Below are positions 7,401 through 14,564 of a stretch of 15,207 nucleotides of DNA, one piece after another; within the stretch, counting starts at the first letter, position 1; each line of letters starts with the position of its first letter. Source of the DNA: CAIZGX01 sp044349305. GTDB lineage: Bacteria > Bacteroidota > Bacteroidia > Flavobacteriales_D > Sanyastnellaceae. The DNA is taken from the NCBI GenBank assembly GCA_044349305.1, contig JBIKRF010000053.1, forward strand, positions 1 to 15,207, in the 5' to 3' direction. The notes under the pieces were generated by a model, which made no database searches, was not told the origin of the DNA, and saw only the letters and a list, made by a program, of their open reading frames with translations. The position numbers and the translations under genes were made by a program.

Positions 7401-8803
7401 AAATTGAACAGATTTACACCGGATGTTTAGCGCAAGGCGCGTACTACATTGAAAGCAACGGTGAGGCGGTAATTATTGATCCGCTTCGCGATACAAAAGC
7501 GTACACAGATAGAGCAAACGCTTCGGGTGCGAAGATCAAATACATTTTGGAAACGCATTTTCATGCAGACTTTGTAAGCGGACATTTAGATCTTCAAGTA
7601 TACACGGGAGCAACCATTGTTTTCGGTCCGAACGCCAAGACCGAATTCATTTCGCACATTGCAACTGACGGAGAAATTCTTCAAGTTGGAAGTTGCACGA
7701 TTGAAGTGTTGCATACACCGGGGCACACAATGGAAAGCACTTGTTATTTGCTTCGCGATGAAAACGGAAAGCAAGTAGCGGTATTTACTGGAGATACACT
7801 TTTCATTGGGGATGTTGGAAGACCAGATTTGGCGCAAAAGTCAGGTGAATTAACGAAAGAAGATTTAGCCGGATATTTATACGACAGTTTGAGAAACAAA
7901 TTAATGCCGTTGGAAAACGACATTACTGTGTATCCTGCACACGGCGCGGGTTCTGCGTGCGGAAAGAACATGAGCAAAGAGACTTTCGATACCTTGGGTC
8001 ATCAGAAGGAAGTGAATTACGCCTTGCAAGAAATGGCCAAGGAAGATTTCATTCAGGAAGTAACTTCTGGATTGTTGCCTCCTCCGTTTTATTTCCCAGA
8101 GAATGTGGCTATGAATAAGAAAGGAGTTTCTTCGTTAGAGGCTGTTGTTCAGAATTCAATGAAGGCGTTGTCTGTAGAGGCATTCACGGTATTAATGGAA
8201 GATGACAGCGTGTTGCTTTTAGACGTTCGTGGTCCGCAAGTGTTTTGCAAAGGATTCATTCCGGGTTCAGTGAACATTGGATTGAAGGGCGATTTCGCAC
8301 CGTGGGTTGGGACATTAATTACAGATATGAAGCAACGCATTGCGTTGGTTACAGAGCCGGGTCAGGAAGAAGAGGCGATCACGCGTTTGGCGCGTGTAGG
8401 CTACGACGGAGTTGTTGGATATTTAGAAGGCGGATTTGAGTCGTGGGATAAATCGGAAAACGAAATTGATCAGATTGAAAGCATTTCTGCCGAGCAATTT
8501 GCAGAGTTGGCTTCCGATAAAAAAGTGAATACAATCGATGTACGCAAGCCAACTGAATTTCAATCAGAACATTTGGAAGCCGCTACCAGCGCCCCTCTTC
8601 ACGAATTGAATCAACACATGAGTGTCTTCAAGTCGGGTGAGAACAATTACATACATTGCGCGGGTGGATACCGAAGCATGATTGCTGCGAGCATTTTGAA
8701 AAGCCGCGGAATTCACAATGTCATTGACATTGCGGGTGGTTATAACGCGATTTCTAAGACCGCTTTACCGAAAACCAATTTCGTTTGTCCGAGTACGCTA
8801 TAA
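7397..8803 (+). CDS. CstB-like persulfide dioxygenase-sulfurtransferase (MBL fold plus two rhodanese domains)
   Basis: The product has 468 residues in three parts. Residues 1-235 are an ETHE1-type metallo-beta-lactamase fold: H54 and H56 in THFHADFVSGH, H110 in HTPGH, D133 in TGDTLF, H182 in YPAHG, plus the GSACGK motif (185-190). This class uses a single non-haem iron to oxidise glutathione- or low-molecular-weight persulfides to sulfite. Residues 257-355 are rhodanese-like (LLLDVRGPQVF), but the active-site loop (LVTEPGQEEE) has no cysteine. Residues 363-468 are a complete rhodanese with C421 in HCAGGYRS. MBL, pseudo-rhodanese, rhodanese is the arrangement of CstB of the staphylococcal cst sulfide-detoxification operon, which also has a TauE exporter. 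The upstream overlapping TauE/SafE gene strengthens the match. No CstR-type repressor or sulfide:quinone reductase is visible here. Confidence 0.9.
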   Translation: MKIEQIYTGCLAQGAYYIESNGEAVIIDPLRDTKAYTDRANASGAKIKYILETHFHADFVSGHLDLQVYTGATIVFGPNAKTEFISHIATDGEILQVGSCTIEVLHTPGHTMESTCYLLRDENGKQVAVFTGDTLFIGDVGRPDLAQKSGELTKEDLAGYLYDSLRNKLMPLENDITVYPAHGAGSACGKNMSKETFDTLGHQKEVNYALQEMAKEDFIQEVTSGLLPPPFYFPENVAMNKKGVSSLEAVVQNSMKALSVEAFTVLMEDDSVLLLDVRGPQVFCKGFIPGSVNIGLKGDFAPWVGTLITDMKQRIALVTEPGQEEEAITRLARVGYDGVVGYLEGGFESWDKSENEIDQIESISAEQFAELASDKKVNTIDVRKPTEFQSEHLEAATSAPLHELNQHMSVFKSGENNYIHCAGGYRSMIAASILKSRGIHNVIDIAGGYNAISKTALPKTNFVCPSTL

Positions 8804-8817
8804 CCTTTGGTTTGTCG

Positions 8818-8825
8818 TATATTTG
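8818..8825 (+). promoter_or_regulatory. Candidate -7 box for tatA-gatA
   Basis: TATATTTG is a perfect TAnnTTTG match, 21 bases before the tatA ATG. That would give a short leader of about 15 bases. A good TTG at -33 is not apparent. Confidence 0.45.
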
Positions 8826-8846
8826 TGCATCTAAAAAACTAAGGTT

Positions 8847-9032
8847 ATGGGAAAATTAGGCGGTTGGGAATTAATTGCAATTTTAGTTGTTGTTCTTCTT
8901 CTTTTCGGAGGTAAGAAAATTCCAGAATTGATGCGTGGTCTAGGAAAAGGAATGAAGGAATTCAAAGACGCTAGCAAAGGCGAAGGTTCTTCTTCAACTC
9001 CATCGGAGACTGACAAGATCGAGAATAAATAA
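8847..9032 (+). CDS. tatA: Sec-independent (twin-arginine) translocase subunit TatA
   Basis: A 61-residue protein with the standard TatA layout. A short N-terminus (MGKLGGWE) leads into one membrane helix (about 8-21, LIAILVVVLLLFGG), then an amphipathic helix with the family motif FGGKKIPELMRGLGKGMKEFK, and a polar Ser/Thr/Glu/Lys tail. TatA forms the pore-like assembly that, with TatC, exports folded proteins across the inner membrane. The helix has Glu at position 8, as is common at this site in TatA/E proteins. TatA, TatB and TatE are hard to separate by sequence; many Bacteroidota have only TatA-type proteins and TatC. No tatC is in the window. gatA follows after 12 bases, probably in the same transcript. 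Confidence 0.9.
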   Translation: MGKLGGWELIAILVVVLLLFGGKKIPELMRGLGKGMKEFKDASKGEGSSSTPSETDKIENK

Positions 9033-9044
9033 CATCTATTTCCA

Positions 9045-10463
9045 ATGGTGTTTCATTCGTTGAAGGAAGTTCAGTCTGAGCTTTCCTCAAAATCCGTTTC
9101 CTTAAAAAACGTTGTTTCGCAGTACCTTCAGAACATTGAAGCCCGCATGAATTTGAATGCGTTCTTGGAAGTTTGGGGTGACGAGGCTTTAGAACGGGCC
9201 GAGCTGATTCAACAAAAAATAGACAATGGAACCGCGGGTAAGCTTGCGGGAATGGTCGTTGCCATTAAAGATAACATCTGTTATAAAAATCATAAAGTTT
9301 CTGCCTCTTCTAAAATCCTCGAAGGATTTGAATCGTTGTACAGCGCAACTGTTGTAGAACGCATTCTTGCGGAAGATGCAATTATCATAGGAAGATTGAA
9401 TTGCGACGAGTTCGCGATGGGCTCTTCCAACGAAACTTCGTATTACGGACCGGTTAAAAATCCGATAAATGAAAACTGTGTGCCCGGTGGTTCTTCGGGA
9501 GGCGCGTCAGCTGCAGTAGCGGCTGATTTCTGTTTAGCGGCATTGGGTAGCGACACGGGAGGATCTATTCGTCAACCCGCTTCATTCACTGGAATAGTTG
9601 GTATGAAACCCACGTATGGTGCGGTTTCTAGATATGGACTTATTGCTTACGCATCGAGCTTCGATCAGATTGGTCCAATGACCAAGTGTGTTGAAGACGC
9701 GGAAGTTTTGCTTCAAGTTATTGGCGGACCGGATGCTTACGACAGCACAACGTTGTTGGAAAAACTTCCAAGTGCAAAGAATAATTCTGACAAGCCTAAG
9801 ATTGCTTACTTGAAAGAAGCGGTTGAAAGCCCTGCTGTTCATCCGGAAATTCGCGCACGTGTTAACGAGATTTTAGAAAAATTGAAATCGGAAGGATATG
9901 TGGTTGAACCCATCTCTTTCCCTTATTTAGATTATATGGTTCCGGCGTATTACGTCTTAACCACAGCAGAAGCATCTTCTAACTTAGCGCGCTTCGACGG
10001 AATTAATTACGGTTACAGAAGTAAAGACGCCAAAGGCATTGACGAGACTTACAGAAAAAGTAGAACAGAAGGATTTGGTCGCGAGGTGAAGCGAAGAATT
10101 TTATTGGGTTCTTTTGTGTTAAGTTCAGGATATATAGACGCCTACTATGGCACGGGACAGCGGGTAAGACGTGTTTTGCAGGAAAAGACGAAAGTTATTT
10201 TTGATCAATACGACTTCCTAATTTCCCCCACCTGCACGGATGTTGCATTTGAATTCGGTGCAAAATCGAAGGATCCTATTTCCATGTATATGCAAGACAT
10301 TTTCACGGTACATGCAAACCTAACCGGAAACCCTGCTATTTCTATTCCATGCGGAAAGGATTTAAAGACTGGATTACCGTTCGGTATTCAAATAACTGCA
10401 CGCCACAAAGAAGACAATGATTTGCTGGCGTTTTCAAAATCGCTGGAAGCCTTATTATCATAG
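9045..10463 (+). CDS. gatA: Asp-tRNA(Asn)/Glu-tRNA(Gln) amidotransferase subunit A
   Basis: The product has 472 residues, normal for GatA. This amidase subunit frees ammonia from glutamine and supplies it to GatB, which amidates mischarged Glu-tRNA(Gln) or Asp-tRNA(Asn). The Ser-cisSer-Lys catalytic triad is visible: K75 (VVAIKDNI), S150 (VPGGSSGGAS) and nucleophile S174 (GSDTGGSIRQPA). Their spacings are identical to those of well-studied GatA proteins. Other family marks include GRLNCDEFAMGSSNE, MKPTYGAVSRYGLIAYASS and, near the C-terminus, GNPAISIPCG then LPFGIQI. gatB and gatC are not adjacent. The start at ATG 9045 leaves the usual short N-terminal helix. It is probably cotranscribed with tatA. 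Confidence 0.95.
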   Translation: MVFHSLKEVQSELSSKSVSLKNVVSQYLQNIEARMNLNAFLEVWGDEALERAELIQQKIDNGTAGKLAGMVVAIKDNICYKNHKVSASSKILEGFESLYSATVVERILAEDAIIIGRLNCDEFAMGSSNETSYYGPVKNPINENCVPGGSSGGASAAVAADFCLAALGSDTGGSIRQPASFTGIVGMKPTYGAVSRYGLIAYASSFDQIGPMTKCVEDAEVLLQVIGGPDAYDSTTLLEKLPSAKNNSDKPKIAYLKEAVESPAVHPEIRARVNEILEKLKSEGYVVEPISFPYLDYMVPAYYVLTTAEASSNLARFDGINYGYRSKDAKGIDETYRKSRTEGFGREVKRRILLGSFVLSSGYIDAYYGTGQRVRRVLQEKTKVIFDQYDFLISPTCTDVAFEFGAKSKDPISMYMQDIFTVHANLTGNPAISIPCGKDLKTGLPFGIQITARHKEDNDLLAFSKSLEALLS

Positions 10464-10510
10464 GCTTCAGGAGTTTTTCCCTAATTGAGTGTTCACAATT
10501 GTATTTTTCC

Positions 10511-10553
10511 AAGATTGGAAATCTTCCAATTATTTCGGAAATTGTAACCGAAA
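10511..10553 (+). terminator. Inverted repeats downstream of gatA (possible weak terminator or operator)
   Basis: Two overlapping short palindromes lie here: AAGATT/AATCTT (10511-10525, 3-base loop) and TTGGAA/TTCCAA (10515-10529, 3-base loop). A third hairpin follows, TTTCGG (10533-10538) with CCGAAA (10548-10553). None is followed by a T-run, so intrinsic termination is not well supported. Another small pair, AACGT/ACGTT, is at 10567-10582, just before the AT-rich TATATATA that may be part of the next gene's promoter. Confidence 0.3.
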
Positions 10554-10605
10554 TGAAAGGGCAATAAACGTCTAAAAACGTTGTTGCACTATATATAGGG
10601 AAATC

Positions 10606-12195
10606 ATGAAAAAATTAGTTACAGCATTACTGGGCGTGCTTTCGTTTTGGAGCGTATTTGCCTTGGACTTTCCAAAAGATACGCTGCAAGATCGTCAGGT
10701 GGCAGGGTTGAAGAAAGAAGAGATTGATGAGATTGACAGAATGCTTGTTGCGAGTTATTTGAATCACTTTTGTTTTTCGTCTGACCCCGATATTCAGAAT
10801 GCCTATGACTATCCAACCGATTTAGTTCCAACATTTCCAGAGGATCTTACGCGTGAGCGTATGAAAGTTCTAGACAGAGAGAGTCCATTTGATTTGGTTT
10901 ATAACGATAACGTGCGCGATTTCATTGCGCTTTATTCCGTTAGAAGAAGAGATGTAACTGCAAAGGTTTTGGGTCTTTCTCAGTTGTACTTCCCATTAAT
11001 TGAAGATGCCCTAGCGAAATACAACATACCACTGGAATTGAAATATTTGGCCATTGTGGAATCTGCGTTGAACCCTACAGCCATCTCAAGAGCAGGTGCT
11101 GCAGGTCTTTGGCAGTTTATGCCGGGAACAGGAAAGATGTATGGTTTGGATATTACAAGCTACCAAGACGAACGTTTTGATCCGATTAAGGAAACAGAAG
11201 CAGCTTGTAAATACTTGCGTTTTTTATACAACACATTCGGTGATTGGAATCTAGCCTTGGCGGCCTACAACAGTGGTCCGGGCAACGTGAACAAAGCGAT
11301 TCGTCGCGCAAATGGCAAGAAAGATTTTTGGGCAATCAAGCAATACCTTCCAAAAGAAACCCAAGGGTATGTTCCAGCATTTATTGCTGTGAATTATATC
11401 ATGAGCTACTCTACAGAGCATAACATTTTCCCGAAGAAAGCTTCCATGTCTTATTTCGAGACCGACACAATACACGTGACAGGAAGAGTAGATTTCGAAA
11501 TTGTATCGAAGAGCATTAATCTTCCGATTGAGGAAATTACTTATTTGAACGGAACGTATAAATTGAAAGAGATTCCGGATAACGGAAAGAAACACTATCT
11601 CATGTTGCCAGTAGAAAAAATCGGAGATTTTTTGGCTCACGAAAAAGACATTTATTTAGCTAGTGAAGTAAAAAAGCCTGAACCAGAGCCTGTAGCCGCT
11701 GATACGGCTTCTACTGAAGGTGCGGCGGAGCAGACAACCAAAGTTATTTGGGAAGACCAATGGAAGACGCATAAAGTGAAGAAGGGAGAAACATTGAAAA
11801 GCGTTTCATCGAAATATGGAGTAACATCTTCAGATATTAAAAAATGGAATAAACTTAAAAGTTCTGCTCTCAAGGCTGGTCAGAATCTAAAGGTAAAGGT
11901 TAAAGTAAAAAAGACGATTACCATTCCTAAAGTGGTTGAACCGGTAGATACCACGACTAAAGTTACACCGAAGGTTACTCCTCCTGTTGAGACTCCTAAA
12001 CCAACACCACCGGCTCCCCCAAAGCCACAAGCACCTAAAGAGGAATATGTTTATTACACAGTGAAATCGGGTGATAGTTTATCTGGAATTGCCTCTAAAA
12101 ACCGCGTTTCAGTTGACTCAATTTTGAAATTAAACAAGGGATTAAACCCAAACAAAATAAAAATAGGACAGAAAATTAAAATCAAAAAGAAATGA
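10606..12195 (+). CDS. MltD-like membrane-bound or periplasmic lytic transglycosylase with LysM repeats
   Basis: The product has 529 residues. A signal peptide covers about 1-19. There is no lipobox cysteine, unlike E. coli MltD, so the protein is probably soluble or wall-bound in the periplasm. Residues about 132-265 are the SLT (goose-lysozyme-like) catalytic domain, with catalytic E152 in AIVESALNP, then SRAGAAGLWQFMPGTG and the substrate-cleft motif AAYNSGPGNV (219-228). It would cleave the MurNAc-GlcNAc bond in peptidoglycan, leaving 1,6-anhydro ends. Residues 387-431 and 482-527 are LysM peptidoglycan-binding repeats (HKVKKGETLKSV; YTVKSGDSLSGI), joined by a Pro/Thr/Lys-rich linker (about 440-478). 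A weak LysM-like stretch lies near 297-335. The stop overlaps the next gene's start by 4 bases (ATGA). The operon with an FKBP foldase and ftsX suggests a role in wall remodelling. Confidence 0.9.
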   Translation: MKKLVTALLGVLSFWSVFALDFPKDTLQDRQVAGLKKEEIDEIDRMLVASYLNHFCFSSDPDIQNAYDYPTDLVPTFPEDLTRERMKVLDRESPFDLVYNDNVRDFIALYSVRRRDVTAKVLGLSQLYFPLIEDALAKYNIPLELKYLAIVESALNPTAISRAGAAGLWQFMPGTGKMYGLDITSYQDERFDPIKETEAACKYLRFLYNTFGDWNLALAAYNSGPGNVNKAIRRANGKKDFWAIKQYLPKETQGYVPAFIAVNYIMSYSTEHNIFPKKASMSYFETDTIHVTGRVDFEIVSKSINLPIEEITYLNGTYKLKEIPDNGKKHYLMLPVEKIGDFLAHEKDIYLASEVKKPEPEPVAADTASTEGAAEQTTKVIWEDQWKTHKVKKGETLKSVSSKYGVTSSDIKKWNKLKSSALKAGQNLKVKVKVKKTITIPKVVEPVDTTTKVTPKVTPPVETPKPTPPAPPKPQAPKEEYVYYTVKSGDSLSGIASKNRVSVDSILKLNKGLNPNKIKIGQKIKIKKK

Positions 12196-12638
12196 TAAAA
12201 GAAGGCGCCACCGTTGAGGTGAATTATGAGCTTTTCATCGACGATGAAAACGGAGAATTGGTAGAAACCACCCAAGAAAATGGACCAATGAAGTTCACCT
12301 TCAAGGTAGACCCAATGATCGAAGGCTTCGAGAAAGGATTGGCGGGATTGAAGGCTGGCGACGAGTTTAGTATTAGCATTCCGTGTGCAGAAGCTTACGG
12401 AGAAGAGCAAGAAGAATATTTCATGGAGTTTCCGAAAAGTGAGTTCATGGAAGAAGACGGAGAGTTTGACGAAGAGTTATTTGCCGTGGGCGAAGTCATT
12501 CCAATGCAAACTCCAGAAGGACACCAGGTTCAAGGAGTTGTTGAAGAGGTTCGTTTAAATTCTGTAGTGATAGATTTTAACCACCCATTGGCAGGCGAGA
12601 ATTTGTTCTTCAAAGGACACGTAGTTTCTGTTTCATAA
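12192..12638 (+). CDS. SlyD-like FKBP-type peptidyl-prolyl cis-trans isomerase
   Basis: The product has 148 residues and no signal peptide, so it is cytoplasmic. The FKBP core has VEVNYELFIDDENGELVETT, then FKVDPMIEGFEKGLAGLKAGD, the usual GxxxxGFEKAL-type segment of SlyD proteins, and AYGEE. An inserted flap region (about 75-120) is rich in Glu and resembles the chaperone IF domain of SlyD. FNHPLAGENLFFKG near the C-terminus is the conserved closing motif. The His/Cys-rich metal-binding tail of E. coli SlyD is absent. It would assist folding by isomerising X-Pro bonds. It is translationally coupled to the transglycosylase gene by a 4-base overlap and lies 4 bases before ftsX. Confidence 0.9.
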   Translation: MIKEGATVEVNYELFIDDENGELVETTQENGPMKFTFKVDPMIEGFEKGLAGLKAGDEFSISIPCAEAYGEEQEEYFMEFPKSEFMEEDGEFDEELFAVGEVIPMQTPEGHQVQGVVEEVRLNSVVIDFNHPLAGENLFFKGHVVSVS

Positions 12639-12642
12639 TCGT

Positions 12643-13509
12643 ATGCAATTCGTTCGCACTTCAGCTAGCAGTATATCTCGTATTTCAGCATTTGCCGGAT
12701 CTACCTTGGTTTTACTGATGGTTGGAATATTCTTAGTTTTTTATTTGGTGGCATTGCAAGTATCAGATCATATTCGATCTCAGTTTACGGTGCAATTGTT
12801 ATTGAACGATGAAGTAAGCGAAGAACAAATATTAAGTTTTAAAAAGGAAATCGAGGGAGGCGGCATCGCCTCCCAGGTTTCTTATACCTCAAGTGAACAG
12901 GCAGAGGCAGAATACAGCAAAGAGATCGGTGAAGACTTTGTTCAAGTGCTCGGATATAATCCATTGCCCGCGTCCATTGATGTACAAATAAATCCGGAAA
13001 AGGCCGATGGCCCAACGGTAGATGCTTTCGTGGAATCATGCAAGCAGAATCCAATTATTAAAGATGTCGGATACGAGAAAACCCTCCTTCAATCAGTGAA
13101 TGAAAACATCTCGAAGTGGGGTGCAATTATCGGAGGAATAGTTATTTTATTTTTAATTATTTCCGCCTTCATTATTATGAATACGGTGGAATTGGCTATT
13201 TCTTCTCAACGACTGATTATTCGAAGCATGCAATTGGTGGGCGCTACACCGTGGTTTATTAAGCGTCCGTTTTTATGGCAAAGTCTGAAGAACGCGTTGC
13301 TTTCTTCAACGATAGCTTGGCTTTCCATCTCACTGATTTTATATTTTAATCAGCAATCGCTAGCCGACATTATTCAGATCCTTTTAGACGGCGGAGGATT
13401 TTGGAAGTTGGGTGTTTTGCTAATCATGCTTAGCGTGGTGGTTGGTGTATTCAGCACCTACATCACAGTAAGCCGTTTCGTCCGAGCGAAACTGCACCAG
13501 ATGTATTAA
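12643..13509 (+). CDS. ftsX: Cell-division protein FtsX
   Basis: The product has 288 residues with the FtsX layout. Membrane helix 1 is about 19-40, followed by a large extracytoplasmic domain (about 42-158). Helices 2-4 are about 160-181, 213-235 and 255-275, giving the FtsX/MacB permease fold. The conserved cytoplasmic segment MQLVGATPWFIKRPFLWQS (196-214) between helices 2 and 3 is the strongest family mark. FtsX pairs with the ATPase FtsE to transmit ATP-driven changes across the membrane and activate peptidoglycan hydrolases at the septum. ftsE is not next door, as is common in Bacteroidota. Position after a lytic transglycosylase gene fits a wall-cleavage role. ATG 12643 gives a short but complete cytoplasmic N-terminus. 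Confidence 0.88.
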   Translation: MQFVRTSASSISRISAFAGSTLVLLMVGIFLVFYLVALQVSDHIRSQFTVQLLLNDEVSEEQILSFKKEIEGGGIASQVSYTSSEQAEAEYSKEIGEDFVQVLGYNPLPASIDVQINPEKADGPTVDAFVESCKQNPIIKDVGYEKTLLQSVNENISKWGAIIGGIVILFLIISAFIIMNTVELAISSQRLIIRSMQLVGATPWFIKRPFLWQSLKNALLSSTIAWLSISLILYFNQQSLADIIQILLDGGGFWKLGVLLIMLSVVVGVFSTYITVSRFVRAKLHQMY

Positions 13510-13510
13510 T

Positions 13511-13533
13511 GCCGTTCCTTTAGGGAAAGCGGC
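13511..13533 (+). terminator. Hairpin immediately after ftsX
   Basis: GCCGTTCC pairs with GGAA-AG-CGGC across a loop of about 5 bases. This gives roughly eight base pairs with a two-base bulge, starting 2 bases after the ftsX stop. It lacks a strong T-run, so termination may be partial. The remaining 174 bases before the ExbB gene have no open frame I believe in. They include TATTTTCG at 13661-13668 (7/8 match to TAnnTTTG) as a possible promoter box for the ExbB gene. Confidence 0.4.
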
Positions 13534-13707
13534 CTAAACCTCAAGAATTTCAGCCGAAAGTATATCCTTCCAAATAAAGAAAGGGCTAATCGTTATTCTT
13601 GTGAAACGTTAACGAAAGATGAAGATTTAAAAGTGGTGTTCGAAATTGAGCAAACTTCCTTATTTTCGTTGCCCGAATAAAACAACAGAAAATTAATTAA
13701 CACAGAC

Positions 13708-14529
13708 ATGAACAAAAAAGCAAGTCCTACAGTTAAGCAAGAAAACGGCTTTAACTTCAGTTCAATTTTTCCTTACATCGCTATTCCAATTGCGTTGTTA
13801 ACCGGTTGGGCATTATTTACCTTCGTATTGGGTGATACTGCAAACTTTGAAGGCGGAGACCCAGTAAAAGGTCATCCATTAAACGTTTTAGGAACGGTTC
13901 ACAAAGGTGGATTCATTGTACCTATTCTTATCGCGGTTAACTTGATTGTAATCATTTTCTTCATCGAGCGTTTCATTAGCATTATGATGGCTAAAGGAAA
14001 AGGAAGTGTTTCTACGTTTGTTCACAACGTTCGTAAGATGTTGTCTAACGGAGACGTTAACGGAGCTCTTGCAGCTTGTGATAAGCAAAGGGGTTCTGTT
14101 GCTGCTGTATTGCGTGCAGGATTGTTGAAATACAAAGCAATGTCTGAAGACACAACTTTAGATAAAGAAGCGAAAGTAACTGCTATTAAGCAAGAGTTAG
14201 AAGAAGCTACAGCATTAGAATTGCCAATGCTTTCTAAGAACTTAGTTATTCTTTCTACATGTGGATCTTTAGGGGTACTTGTAGGTCTTTTAGGAACTGT
14301 AAAAGGTATGATTTCTTCGTTCGAAGCAATGGCAACTGCTGGTGCTCCTGACGCAACTGCACTTTCATTAGGTATCTCTGAAGCCTTGATTAACACCTTC
14401 TTGGGTATCATGGCATCTGCGATTGCAATTATCCTTTACAACTTCTTCAATACTCGTATTGATAGCATGACATTCGCAATGGACGAAGCTAACTTCACTG
14501 TTACGCAAACATTCGCTTCAAAGCACTAA
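13708..14529 (+). CDS. MotA/TolQ/ExbB-family proton channel protein
   Basis: The product has 273 residues with four likely membrane helices: about 21-41, 69-90, 178-200 and 224-247. The last three correspond to the three helices of E. coli ExbB; the first is an extra N-terminal anchor. The core signature is clear: STCGSLGVLVGLLGTVKGMISSF (183-205) and ISEALINTFLGIMASAIAI (223-241), with the conserved Thr and Ala/Gly-rich packing faces that line the proton path. With ExbD-type subunits it would use the proton motive force to energise a TonB-type protein at the outer membrane. The ExbD-type gene follows after 35 bases. Codons such as GCT, TCT, GTT and CGT seem more frequent than in neighbours, which may reflect high expression. 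TolQ or a motility motor role is less likely but cannot be excluded. Confidence 0.9.
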   Translation: MNKKASPTVKQENGFNFSSIFPYIAIPIALLTGWALFTFVLGDTANFEGGDPVKGHPLNVLGTVHKGGFIVPILIAVNLIVIIFFIERFISIMMAKGKGSVSTFVHNVRKMLSNGDVNGALAACDKQRGSVAAVLRAGLLKYKAMSEDTTLDKEAKVTAIKQELEEATALELPMLSKNLVILSTCGSLGVLVGLLGTVKGMISSFEAMATAGAPDATALSLGISEALINTFLGIMASAIAIILYNFFNTRIDSMTFAMDEANFTVTQTFASKH

Positions 14530-14564
14530 TTCAAGTTTTTACTTAATTATAAATATTTAAGAAT

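Noticed and set aside
11251..11640. 129-codon minus-strand open frame inside the transglycosylase gene
   Set aside because: It is antisense to a gene with clear catalytic motifs and has low-complexity, unfamiliar content.
13510..13707. Possible small RNA or riboswitch in the gap before the ExbB gene
   Set aside because: Apart from the hairpin at its left end I see no conserved riboswitch-like structure or small reading frame.
14022..14411. 129-codon minus-strand open frame inside the ExbB-type gene
   Set aside because: It is an antisense shadow of a strongly conserved membrane protein.
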